Shown piece after piece: positions 1-8,042 of a stretch of DNA of 28,264 nt. The notes under the pieces are model-generated. The model did not search any database. It was not told where the DNA came from and worked only from the letters and a program-made list of their open reading frames with translations. A program made the position numbers and the translations under genes. Source of the stretch: Hungatella sp. UBA3048 (GTDB lineage Bacteria; Bacillota; Clostridia; Lachnospirales; Lachnospiraceae); the NCBI GenBank assembly GCA_002367105.1, contig DFCS01000003.1:177099-205362 (forward strand), read 5' to 3'. How positions within the stretch are numbered: the first letter of the stretch is position 1; the number at the start of each line of letters is the position of its first letter.

Positions 1-39
1 CTTTCCTCTTTTTACAGCTATGGTTTTTAAAAATATTTT

Positions 40-1518
40 TTAACCAAATGGATTTTCTGATTTATAAAGCATTCCCTTTGGCTGATTAAATCCAATCTCT
101 TCTACCCCAAGGTACTTGAATACTTCAAATATAGCCTTGCCGTAATGTCCGAAAGCAACCGCTCCATGATGAGGGAAGTTCTTTTCGATCAGCACATGAC
201 GGTAAAATCTTCCCATTTCCGGAATAGCGAAGACTCCGATGGAACCAAAGGAACGGGTGGCTACAGGAAGCACCTCTCCCTGGGCAACGTATGCACGGAG
301 TAGATTGTCTGCTGTGCTCTGAAGGCGGAAGAATGTAATATCACCAGGAGCGATATCACCCTCAAGTGTTCCCTGAGTAACCTCCTCCGGGAGTGCTCTT
401 GCCATGATCATCTGGTATTTCATAGAGCAGGAAGAAAGCTTTCTGGAGCATGTATTTCCGCAGTGGAAGCCCATAAAGGTATCCTGGTGGGTATAATCAT
501 ACTTACCCTTAATGTCTCCATCGTACATATCGGCAGGAACTGTGTTATTAATGTCAAGCAGGGTTACGGCGTCCATGCTGATGCAGGTTCCGATGAATTC
601 ACTGAGCGCTCCGTAAATGTCCACTTCACAGGAAACCGGGATGCCCATTCCTGTCAGGCGGCTGTTTACATAGCAGGGAACACAGCCAAACTGGGTCTGG
701 AATGCTGGCCAGCATTTTCCTGCAATTGCAACATATTTCCGGTATCCCTTGTGGGCCTCCACCCAATCCAGCAGGGTAAGTTCATACTGGGCAAGCTTTG
801 GGAGAATTTCCGGCTTCTGGTTGCCCTCTCCAAGCTCCTTTTCCATATCCTTTACCACATCAGGGATCCTTGGATCATTTGCATGCTTATTAAAGGCCTC
901 AAATAAATCCAGTTCCGAGTTCTCTTCAATCTCCACGCCCAGGTTATACAGCTGTTTAATCGGGGCATTGCATGCCAGGAAGTTTAAGGGGCGAGGGCCG
1001 AAGCTTATGATTTTTAACTGGGAAAGTCCTACCAGAGTTCTGGCAATGGGAAGGAATTCCTCGACCATGTCGGCACATTCCTCAGCCGTTCCCACCGGAT
1101 ATTCCGGTATGTACGCTTTAATATTTCTAAGCTTTAAATTATAGCTTGCATTTAACATTCCGCAGTACGCATCCCCGCGTCCCTGGGTTAAGTCATCTCC
1201 GCTTTCCTCTGCTGCTGCGATAAACATAACCGGTCCGTCAAAATGCTTTGCAAGAAGGGTTTCTGAAATCTCAGGTCCGAAGTTTCCTAAGTAGACGACC
1301 AGCGCATCGCAGCCGGCTTTCTTCACATCCTCCAGTGCCTGAACCATATGGATCTCACTTTCCACGATACATACTGGACATTCGTAAATATTTGCGGCAT
1401 CATACTTTGTACCGTATGCCTCCACCAGCGCTTTTCTTCTGTTCACTGATAAAGTTTCCGGGAAACAGTCCCTGCTTACCGCTACGATTCCTACTTTTAT
1501 TTCTGGGATATTATTCAT
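40..1518 (-). CDS. L-fucose/L-arabinose isomerase family protein
   Basis: This 492-residue cytosolic protein has the FucI/AraA fold, whose members interconvert aldoses and ketoses using a divalent metal. The N-terminal part has the Rossmann-like pattern of the family (VGIVAVSRDCFP, then CDALVVYLGNFGPE). The C-terminal half carries likely metal or active-site residues: the Glu of CEVDIYGALSEF, the Asp of LLDINN, the His of MGFHCGNT and the HH of FPHHGAVAFGHYG. The start ATG follows AGGAGG at good spacing. It is the last gene of the xylulokinase-talC-DUF4867 operon, 76 nt after DUF4867, so a pentose is the likely substrate, with the ketopentose passed to the kinase. It is distant from classical FucI and AraA, so the exact sugar cannot be named. 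I am confident of the family, not of the substrate. Confidence 0.85.
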   Translation of the reverse strand: MNNIPEIKVGIVAVSRDCFPETLSVNRRKALVEAYGTKYDAANIYECPVCIVESEIHMVQALEDVKKAGCDALVVYLGNFGPEISETLLAKHFDGPVMFIAAAEESGDDLTQGRGDAYCGMLNASYNLKLRNIKAYIPEYPVGTAEECADMVEEFLPIARTLVGLSQLKIISFGPRPLNFLACNAPIKQLYNLGVEIEENSELDLFEAFNKHANDPRIPDVVKDMEKELGEGNQKPEILPKLAQYELTLLDWVEAHKGYRKYVAIAGKCWPAFQTQFGCVPCYVNSRLTGMGIPVSCEVDIYGALSEFIGTCISMDAVTLLDINNTVPADMYDGDIKGKYDYTHQDTFMGFHCGNTCSRKLSSCSMKYQMIMARALPEEVTQGTLEGDIAPGDITFFRLQSTADNLLRAYVAQGEVLPVATRSFGSIGVFAIPEMGRFYRHVLIEKNFPHHGAVAFGHYGKAIFEVFKYLGVEEIGFNQPKGMLYKSENPFG

Positions 1519-1594
1519 TCTATAACTCCTCCTGTTGTTATTCAGGCATGTTCCTTAGGACTATATGCCTGTTGATTTCATTGTTAAGCATTTG

Positions 1595-2221
1595 TCAAAT
1601 AGACAGGTTTTCTCCTGATATTCCGATATAAGCATGTTCCGGAAGTCCGCCCTCTTTGTGTCCAATAAGCCATTTGTTCTTGGCAAACAGCAGTCTGTCT
1701 TCTTCATTCACTGCTTCGCTTGCCGGTTCCAAATCAGTATTGGTATCCTTTGGCAGGATCACAACACATCGGAAACCTCCTTCCTCCGTATGGCATGGCG
1801 CATAATGAAGGGTCGTGGCATAAACCTCGATCACAGTTCCTGCCGGTACAAGGAATGCTTCCATCTTACCTGAATCGTATGTATAATCCGGGGTAATATC
1901 CTGCTGCCTTCCTAAAATCAGGACCAGATCCGTCACAGCAATATTGATCTCTGAACTTCTGTGGTATTCCGCCGCATTCAGCTTCTTATTGTGGCCGTTG
2001 CAGTAACCTACCTGAATGGGCAGCTGACCGTAGAGCTTCTTCTCCATTTCCCCAGAAACCGGCAACTCCTCTAATTCCGCTACAGAAGAAACATAAACCA
2101 CATCTTCCGGAAGGGGCGTATCCTTCATCTTTTCCAACAATTCCTCTGCATCATATCCTGTAACCACTTTCCCATAAGTCCGAAAGGCAGGATCTGTCAC
2201 TGGTTTGATCGTTAATCCCAT
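1595..2221 (-). CDS. DUF4867 family protein
   Basis: This 208-residue soluble protein has no signal peptide or membrane segment. I recognise it as DUF4867, a family of about 200 residues with no assigned reaction that I associate with sugar-isomerase clusters in clostridia. The middle is beta-rich with a cupin-like flavour: YHRSSEINIAVTDLVLILG, then an AGTVIEVYATTLHYAPCH stretch with His and Cys that could hold a metal, then FRCVVILPK. The start ATG follows AAGGAGAG. It lies 18 nt downstream of talC and upstream of the isomerase-fold gene, so it is surely co-transcribed. By context it may be a mutarotase- or isomerase-like accessory enzyme for the same sugar, but this is inference only. Confidence 0.8.
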   Translation of the reverse strand: MGLTIKPVTDPAFRTYGKVVTGYDAEELLEKMKDTPLPEDVVYVSSVAELEELPVSGEMEKKLYGQLPIQVGYCNGHNKKLNAAEYHRSSEINIAVTDLVLILGRQQDITPDYTYDSGKMEAFLVPAGTVIEVYATTLHYAPCHTEEGGFRCVVILPKDTNTDLEPASEAVNEEDRLLFAKNKWLIGHKEGGLPEHAYIGISGENLSI

Positions 2222-2239
2222 GGTTTTATCTCTCCTTTT

Positions 2240-2893
2240 CTATTCTCCGAATACAGCCAGATAATCCTTTTTAAATTTTTCAATGCCCTGGTCTGTGAGC
2301 GGGTGCTGTGTCATCTGAACCAGTACCTTATACGGCACCGTTGCAATATCTGCCCCTGCTCTGGCACAATCAATCACATGAATCGGATTGCGTACGCTGG
2401 CTGCAATGATCTCCGTCTCGATCCCATGTATCTGGAATATCTCCATGATATCCTCAATGAGATTGATTCCCGGCATGGAGATATCGTCCAAACGTCCCAA
2501 AAATGGGGAAACATAGGCGGCACCGGCTCTTGCTGCCAAAAGTGCCTGGGCAGCGGAAAACACCAGGGTTACGTTGGTTGGGATATTTTCTGCGTTCAGC
2601 ACTTTTACTGCCTTTAAGCCTTCTGCCGTCATGGGGATCTTCACGACCATGTTCGGATGGATCGCCGCGATCTCCCGGCCTTCCTTTATCATGCCTTCTG
2701 CATCAGTCGTAGTGGCCTTTACCTCTCCGCTGATCGGTCCGTCAACAATAGATGCGATTTCCCCGATCACCTGCTTAAAATCACGCCCTTCCTTTGCAAT
2801 CAGGGAAGGATTTGTGGTTACTCCGCAGATAATCCCCATTTCATCGGCCAATCTGATTTCTTCTACATTTGCCGTATCAATAAAAAAACGCAT
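2240..2893 (-). CDS. talC: Transaldolase, FSA/TalC (small transaldolase) family
   Basis: This 217-residue cytosolic class I aldolase-fold enzyme begins MRFFIDTANVEEI. An upstream ATG at 2926 is possible, but 2893 has AGGAGG 8 nt before it and matches the family's usual start. The Schiff-base lysine is Lys85 in VVKIPMT, the same number as in E. coli FsaA. Two residues that separate aldolase from transaldolase are of the transaldolase type: Glu57 (in GEVKA) where FsaA has Gln59, and Phe131 (in SPFLGRLDD) where FsaA has Tyr131. It therefore probably transfers dihydroxyacetone between sugar phosphates (sedoheptulose-7-P plus glyceraldehyde-3-P to erythrose-4-P plus fructose-6-P) rather than cleaving fructose-6-P. 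It follows xylB by 32 nt, which fits pentose phosphate processing. Automatic pipelines may call it fructose-6-phosphate aldolase. Confidence 0.9.
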   Translation of the reverse strand: MRFFIDTANVEEIRLADEMGIICGVTTNPSLIAKEGRDFKQVIGEIASIVDGPISGEVKATTTDAEGMIKEGREIAAIHPNMVVKIPMTAEGLKAVKVLNAENIPTNVTLVFSAAQALLAARAGAAYVSPFLGRLDDISMPGINLIEDIMEIFQIHGIETEIIAASVRNPIHVIDCARAGADIATVPYKVLVQMTQHPLTDQGIEKFKKDYLAVFGE

Positions 2894-2925
2894 AGCTTCA
2901 CCCTCCTGTTTTCCTTTGTCTCTCA

Positions 2926-4449
2926 TTACAAAGCTGCAAGCTTCTTATAGCTTCCCTTTAAATCCTCATACAGCTCTTTATATAACTGATGATATTTCTT
3001 ATAAAGGCCAGCCTGGTTTTCCTCCGGTCCCGTAGTCTTATCTGCAGAGATCAGGGCATCACAGGCAGCTTCCACGCTCTCAAATATACCGCAACCGACT
3101 CCGGCCAGGATAGCGGCTCCAAGAGCCGGCCCTTCTGTCTGTGCCACGGTCTTTACATGACAGTCATACATATCCGCCAGCATCTGACGCCATACCGGGC
3201 TCTTTCCGCCGCCGCCGCATGCCATCATCTCTCCTACCCGGATCCCCATTTCATTAAGGATATCATTGCAGTCGCTGAGAGAATAAGAAACTCCTTCCAT
3301 TACGGCACGAAGCATATGCTTTCTCGTATGGATGGCAGAAAGTCCAAAAAACACTCCTCTGCAGTCCGGGTCCAGATGAGGAGTCCTCTCCCCCATTAAA
3401 TATGGAAGATAAATAAGCTTATCACTTCCTGCTTCCACCTGGCTCACATCCCGGTTGATGAGATCATAAACATCAATCCCCTGTTTATTCGCTTCTTCCA
3501 CATAGTCCTGGCAGAAATTATCCTTAAACCACTTTAAGGACAGCCCCGCTCCCTGGGTAACTCCCATGACATGCCATGCTCCCGGCACTGCACAGCAGCA
3601 GGTATGGACTCTTCCTTTCGGGTCAATGGTAACCTGGCTGCTGTGAGCAAACACAACTCCGGAAGTCCCTATGGTGGTAAAGGCCGTTCCATCCTTCACA
3701 ACCCCTGTTCCGACAGCAGCTGCCGCATTGTCTCCGGCGCCTCCCACGACCTTTGTCTCCTCCGAAAGCCCGGTTCTCTCAGCGATTTCAGGAAGGAGTG
3801 TTCCCGTCACCTCACAGGATTCAAAAACTTCTCCCAAAAGCTTTGGATTAATATCCAGCTTTTTTAAAACTTCTTCGGACCAGCATCTTCCGGGCACATC
3901 TAAAAGCTGCATTCCGCTGGCATCGGAAACCTCGGTAGCAAAAACTCCGGTTAATATGTATCGGATATAATCCTTTGGAAGAAGGATGTGCCTGCACCGA
4001 TCGTAATTCTCCGGCTCATTCTTCCTAACCCATAAAATCTTGGCTGCCGTCCAGCCGGTAAGAGGCGGATTCGCAGTGATCTCGATCCAGCGCTCTTTTG
4101 GCATAATCGAAAGCATGTCTTCCACTTCGGCTGCTGTTCTCTGGTCGCACCAGATAATCGATGGGCGTATCACCTCATTCTTTTCATCAAGCATCACAAG
4201 TCCATGCATCTGGCCTGAGATACCGATTCCTTTTACTTCCTCTTTTAAAACCCCCGACTCCGTCATGACCTGGGAAAGGGTATTAAGAACCGCATCTCTC
4301 CAGTCTTCCGGCTTCTGCTCCGCCCAGCCATTCTTAGGCTGATAAAGGGGATATTCCCTGGATGCAGAAGCAATCACACCGCCCGTCTCATCGAACAGGA
4401 CGGTCTTTGTTGCCGATGTCCCCACATCAATTCCAATCAAATACTTCAT
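2926..4449 (-). CDS. xylB: Xylulokinase (FGGY family)
   Basis: This 507-residue cytosolic sugar kinase transfers phosphate from ATP to a ketopentose, typically D-xylulose to xylulose-5-P. The N-terminal FGGY phosphate-binding segment is YLIGIDVGTSATKTVLFD. ISGQMHGLV and WCDQRT are typical XylB motifs, GGAGDNAAAAVGTG holds the catalytic Asp region, and GGGGKSPVWRQMLADM is the C-terminal FGGY signature. The start at 4449 follows GAGGAGG and opens on the conserved MKYLIGIDVGT; the longer reading frame to 4545 would run through the promoter. It is the first gene of the operon leading to talC, DUF4867 and the isomerase-fold gene. Neither a sugar transporter nor a dedicated regulator is adjacent. 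Confidence 0.93.
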   Translation of the reverse strand: MKYLIGIDVGTSATKTVLFDETGGVIASASREYPLYQPKNGWAEQKPEDWRDAVLNTLSQVMTESGVLKEEVKGIGISGQMHGLVMLDEKNEVIRPSIIWCDQRTAAEVEDMLSIMPKERWIEITANPPLTGWTAAKILWVRKNEPENYDRCRHILLPKDYIRYILTGVFATEVSDASGMQLLDVPGRCWSEEVLKKLDINPKLLGEVFESCEVTGTLLPEIAERTGLSEETKVVGGAGDNAAAAVGTGVVKDGTAFTTIGTSGVVFAHSSQVTIDPKGRVHTCCCAVPGAWHVMGVTQGAGLSLKWFKDNFCQDYVEEANKQGIDVYDLINRDVSQVEAGSDKLIYLPYLMGERTPHLDPDCRGVFFGLSAIHTRKHMLRAVMEGVSYSLSDCNDILNEMGIRVGEMMACGGGGKSPVWRQMLADMYDCHVKTVAQTEGPALGAAILAGVGCGIFESVEAACDALISADKTTGPEENQAGLYKKYHQLYKELYEDLKGSYKKLAAL

Positions 4450-4480
4450 CCTAATACCTCCTCGTAAAATCTCTATTCTG

Positions 4481-4515
4481 ATTATAATATACATGCCTGA
4501 AAAAAGCGTGCGCTT
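4481..4515 (-). promoter_or_regulatory. Promoter and candidate operator of the xylB operon
   Basis: Read on the minus strand, a perfect TATAAT -10 lies at 4481-4486. The matching -35 position (4504-4509) has no good consensus and is instead overlapped by a perfect palindrome, AAGCG-TG-CGCTT, at 4504-4515. A weak -35 covered by a dyad suggests control by a sugar-responsive regulator, but none is encoded next to it. Farther upstream (about 4532-4552) two AAAGTGC direct repeats are spaced one helical turn apart. Confidence 0.5.
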
Positions 4516-4552
4516 ATTTGTCCAAGTAATAGCACTTTCTTGCACTTTTGCA

Positions 4553-4654
4553 ATGAGCAGTGCCTATGGAAGCCCATGCCGCGTCATAAGAGAAATCGGC
4601 GAGCGGGATATGAAATACTATTTCAGAGACTGGGAAATCGATCCCGAAATATAG
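4553..4654 (+). pseudogene. C-terminal stump of a sugar O-acetyltransferase (LacA/Maa type)
   Basis: This short frame ends in a natural stop and reads AYGSPCRVIREIGERD and then MKYYFRDWEIDPEI. It matches the C-terminal tail of hexapeptide-repeat maltose/galactoside O-acetyltransferases, where a GNPCRVIREI-like segment follows the left-handed beta-helix. The homologous stretch starts near position 4550, and upstream codons are unrelated because they overlap the xylB promoter. About 80 percent or more of the gene is missing, so it cannot be active. There is no ribosome site in front of it. It looks like the scar of a deletion between the xylB operon and the OLD gene. Confidence 0.65.
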
Positions 4655-4662
4655 ACGCTTCC

Positions 4663-6513
4663 CTATGCCTTCCTGCTTTCAAAGTAAACGAACTTATCAA
4701 TCGCATTTAAAATATCGCTAAAATCTTCCCGGGGAGCCAGATCAATGTATTGCTTTAACAGCTCCCCTTCCTGCTTTTTATATGGCCCGTAAAAAATATC
4801 ATACAGGTTATGTCCCCGCATATAAATCTTAAATTCCTCCATATAGGTCTTTATATCTTCCGGGGATTCCATATCCTTCCCCACTGCCTCCACAAACTGC
4901 TTTCCGCTCTTTAACCGGTAAAGGTATTCCTTCCATTTATCAAACAGCGTCCGGTAGAATGCCTCCTCATCTTCCACCACTCCAAGCTTTGCCATGATTT
5001 TGGGATTCAGGAAATAATTTTCAAAGGAATAGTATTTTAATATAAGCACATTTTTTCTGGTGACCTTTGGAAGCTTGTCGACCTCCTCCAGATTGCGGTC
5101 ATCATAATACCGGCAAAGCTGGCCTGCCAGCTCCTCAGGGTTCTTCCCGTCCCCATCCCTGATCATCAGGAACTGGTCCCTTAAATAAACCTGGTTCATA
5201 TACTTTAAATTTGCATACGTCTTTATGTTCGTACAGCTGTTGGTGGTGATAATGGAGATCCGGGATAAATTTCCCTCCTTATCATAGATCTCCGAATAAT
5301 ATTTTTCCAACAGCAGAGGCAGACGGCTCTTATCCTGCTTGCCCTCCACAATGAACACAAAGCTGACCCCAAGAAGATCGTTGGCCCCATAACCCAGATC
5401 ATCCAGAATAGCATCTATATCGGTTCTGTCCCTGACAACAGAATAACCGTCACGCTCCAGCACCACCTGCCTGATCTGGCGTCTGGTAAAATTAAACAGC
5501 ATACTGGGTGAATGAGTAGTAAAAATCACCTGATTCTTCTTGGATAACCGGTAAAGGATCTCACTGGATATTTTCTGAAGCTGGGGATGGAGGAAAATCT
5601 CAGGATCCTCTACGATGACAATGCTGGGAATCCGCTTTTCATCCTCTGTATAGGTCTCCAAAAGAGACAGCATGTAAAGGCTTTTCATGCCATTGCTCAA
5701 ATTGTTTATAGGGCTTAGTTTTCCTCTCTCCACATGATAAGTCTCCGCTGTTACCTTAAACAATTCACATGGATTACAGTTTAAAGAAAAGTGGATTTCC
5801 TCATAGCCGCCGTTTTTTCTGTAATTGTCATTGACCCTTTCGGCAAAGTTATTTAAATTTAACTGATACATCTTATATTCCAGCAGCTTAGCCGTCTCAT
5901 AGATCTGCAGTTCCTCCGGCTTCTTCTGGTTGATCAGTCCGATGCATTTAAAGCACTGGTTGCATTCCCTGGCGCTGTCAAACATGCACACGTGGGTCCT
6001 TAGCTTTGAGAGCTGGTCATCCTCCTGGAAAAGCAGCAGATCATTCTGAAACTGGTTTAAATCCCGTTCCGAGTCAATGTAATAAATTCTGGGAAAAATC
6101 TCCCTGATATACCGGTTATTCTTCCGGTATCCATCCTTAAACCGGACGACCCCGTTCCAGTTTACCTGATAGGTGAACGTCAGGCTTCCATCCCGGTAGG
6201 AAGGCAGCTTTATAACAAAATCATGGAGCCACGCATCAAACCGCTTATACTGGCTCACCACCCCTCCCCTGTGAAAGGAAACCAGATCCTCCTGCGTAAT
6301 TGCCAGGGTCATGGTGATCTCTATATTCTGTTTCTTCTCATTAAAATCCTCTTCCGTAACTTCGTAGGCGCCTGCAGCTGCCCGTATGGCATCTAAGACA
6401 CCTGTTTTTCCCGTATTGTTCTTCCCCACCAGTATCAGGGCATTTTCCACATTTTGAATTTCCATATCCCGTATGGATTTAAAGTTTTTAATATGTACCG
6501 ATGTTATCTGCAT
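4663..6513 (-). CDS. OLD family ATPase/TOPRIM endonuclease
   Basis: This 616-residue protein combines an N-terminal ABC-type ATPase with a C-terminal TOPRIM nuclease, the layout of overcoming-lysogenization-defect nucleases. Visible motifs are ITSVHIKNFKSI, Walker A GKNNTGKT (30-37), SNGMKSLYMLSLLE signature, Walker B VIVEDPEIFLHP and the switch histidine in FTTHSPSML. The TOPRIM metal residues are Glu390 in IVEGKQDK and Asp453/Asp455 in RDGDG. A four-cysteine cluster (C176, C184, C187, C190) lies within the ATPase insertion and could bind zinc. The start at 6513 follows AAAGGAGAG; the TTG at 6564 that would extend the frame lies inside the promoter. There is no UvrD-like partner (Gabija) or other defence gene beside it, so it is a stand-alone class 1-like OLD, possibly phage defence or DNA repair. 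Confidence 0.88.
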   Translation of the reverse strand: MQITSVHIKNFKSIRDMEIQNVENALILVGKNNTGKTGVLDAIRAAAGAYEVTEEDFNEKKQNIEITMTLAITQEDLVSFHRGGVVSQYKRFDAWLHDFVIKLPSYRDGSLTFTYQVNWNGVVRFKDGYRKNNRYIREIFPRIYYIDSERDLNQFQNDLLLFQEDDQLSKLRTHVCMFDSARECNQCFKCIGLINQKKPEELQIYETAKLLEYKMYQLNLNNFAERVNDNYRKNGGYEEIHFSLNCNPCELFKVTAETYHVERGKLSPINNLSNGMKSLYMLSLLETYTEDEKRIPSIVIVEDPEIFLHPQLQKISSEILYRLSKKNQVIFTTHSPSMLFNFTRRQIRQVVLERDGYSVVRDRTDIDAILDDLGYGANDLLGVSFVFIVEGKQDKSRLPLLLEKYYSEIYDKEGNLSRISIITTNSCTNIKTYANLKYMNQVYLRDQFLMIRDGDGKNPEELAGQLCRYYDDRNLEEVDKLPKVTRKNVLILKYYSFENYFLNPKIMAKLGVVEDEEAFYRTLFDKWKEYLYRLKSGKQFVEAVGKDMESPEDIKTYMEEFKIYMRGHNLYDIFYGPYKKQEGELLKQYIDLAPREDFSDILNAIDKFVYFESRKA

Positions 6514-6535
6514 AGGCCTCTCCTTTATAAAACTC

Positions 6536-6564
6536 AGTATAAAAGGCTGACAGGAAAATTTCAA
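6536..6564 (-). promoter_or_regulatory. Promoter of the OLD gene
   Basis: On the minus strand, TTGAAA (6559-6564) is followed after exactly 17 nt by TATACT (6536-6541). Transcription would start just upstream of the AAAGGAGAG ribosome site, which supports the start at 6513 and rules out the TTG at 6564. Confidence 0.75.
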
Positions 6565-6644
6565 GTTCTGCCCGAAAAAAAATCACACTGTCCTTTCCTC
6601 TTTATCATAGTATAGAATATATTCTTATCACAGGAGTGGTTCCT

Positions 6645-8015
6645 ATGTTTGATCCTTATCTGGTGCTCACACCTATGCACTATATTTATCTCATCGGCGT
6701 CATTGTGATCCTGACTGTCATGGTTCTCCGAAAGGATACGCCCCTGGTCTGCATCCTTTTTCTCTTCCTCCTTGGCCTCGCAGGCCTTAAGTCCCTGACC
6801 GGAGGCATCATGACTGTATTCAACGCCATCTTGTATGCTTCCAGGGAGTTTATGGATATCATCGCCACCATTGCTCTGGTTACAGCCCTGTCCAAATGCT
6901 TAAAAGACTTAGGAAGCGACTATCTGATGATGATTCCCATGTCAAAGGTCATGAAAACTCCCACATCTACCTGGTGGATCCTGGGAGGTACCATGCTGGT
7001 ATTTTCCCTCTTTCTCTGGCCTTCTCCATCCGTGGCTTTGGTGGGGGCGATCATGCTGCCCTTTGCAGTCAAAGCCGGTCTGGACCCACTGGCAGCTGCC
7101 ATGGCCATGAACTTATTCGGCCATGGAATTGCTTTAAGCTGCGATTTCGTCATCCAGGGCGCTCCGTCCATTTCTGCAGCAGCAGCATCCATTACAACTG
7201 ATCAGATCCTGATCAAGGGGCGGCCTTTGTTTTTGGTAATGGGCATTGTTACAGTGGTTTCTGCATATCTGTTAAACAGGAACGAAATCGCTGCCTGCTG
7301 TCAGGAAGTCCATATCCAGAATGCGAAAGAACACCATGATACCGGGATTGCCGCGATTATAATGGCGATCGCGACCCCTCTTCTTTTCCTGACCGATATC
7401 TTTCTTATGCTGGCTTTTAATTTAAAGGGAGGAGAAGCCACCAGCATGGTTTCCGGCACAGCCGTCTTAGTTATGTGCATTGGAGCGGTTCTGGGCTTTG
7501 GCAGGCATTCTCTGGAAAAAGTGACATCATATGTTACGGAAGGCTTTCTTTTTGCCATACGGATTTTTGCTCCCGTCATCATCATCGGGGCCTTTTTCTT
7601 TTTGGGAGGAGAGGGAATCTCCACCATTATGGGTGATCAGTTCCAAAGGGGAATTATGAATGACTGGGCCATCTGGCTGGCTCACAACGTTCCTCTTAAT
7701 AAATATATGGCTGCATTTTTCCAACTGGTGATCGGAGGCTTGACTGGCTTAGACGGTTCTGGTTTTTCCGGGCTGCCCCTTACCGGTTCCCTGGCCCACA
7801 CCTTTGGTACGGCGGTGGGAGCTTCGGTTCCCGTTTTGGCTACCCTGGGACAGATTGCCGCAGTTTTCGTCGGCGGAGGTACCATCGTCCCCTGGGGGCT
7901 TATCCCCGTTGCAGCCATCTGCAGCGTAAATCCCCTGGAGCTTGCCAGAAAGAATCTTCCTCCGGTCATGATCGGTTTTCTTGCTACTTTTATTGCTGCC
8001 TGTTTCCTTTTATAG
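6645..8015 (+). CDS. Polytopic permease of the ion-transporter/anion-carrier type
   Basis: This 456-residue integral membrane protein has roughly 11-12 hydrophobic helices and no signal peptide. It begins MFDPYLVLTPMHYIYLIGV. The ATG at 6645 has AGGAG 8 nt upstream, whereas a GTG at 6636 would overlap that site. Polar conserved-looking segments interrupt helices (WPSPSVALVGAIMLPF, NLFGHGIALSCDF, GGLTGLDGSGFSGLPL near the end), as in re-entrant-loop carriers of the ion transporter superfamily (DcuC/citrate/GntP-like). I cannot name the substrate. It sits 27 nt upstream of asnB on the same strand and is probably co-transcribed, so a carboxylate or amino acid such as aspartate/asparagine is a reasonable guess, but this rests on context only. 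Confidence 0.75.
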   Translation: MFDPYLVLTPMHYIYLIGVIVILTVMVLRKDTPLVCILFLFLLGLAGLKSLTGGIMTVFNAILYASREFMDIIATIALVTALSKCLKDLGSDYLMMIPMSKVMKTPTSTWWILGGTMLVFSLFLWPSPSVALVGAIMLPFAVKAGLDPLAAAMAMNLFGHGIALSCDFVIQGAPSISAAAASITTDQILIKGRPLFLVMGIVTVVSAYLLNRNEIAACCQEVHIQNAKEHHDTGIAAIIMAIATPLLFLTDIFLMLAFNLKGGEATSMVSGTAVLVMCIGAVLGFGRHSLEKVTSYVTEGFLFAIRIFAPVIIIGAFFFLGGEGISTIMGDQFQRGIMNDWAIWLAHNVPLNKYMAAFFQLVIGGLTGLDGSGFSGLPLTGSLAHTFGTAVGASVPVLATLGQIAAVFVGGGTIVPWGLIPVAAICSVNPLELARKNLPPVMIGFLATFIAACFLL

Positions 8016-8042
8016 ATAATCCAGCTTTAAGGAGGGATTTCC

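Noticed and set aside
463..1631. Plus-strand frames across the isomerase gene
   Set aside because: They are antisense to a clear isomerase-fold gene, lack ribosome sites and have no protein-family look.
4450..4545. N-terminal extension of xylulokinase
   Set aside because: It runs through the promoter and operator; the ATG at 4449 has GAGGAGG and the conserved family start.
4663..6513. Gabija or PARIS defence system
   Set aside because: The OLD gene has no UvrD-like or other partner; neighbours are a gene stump and a permease.
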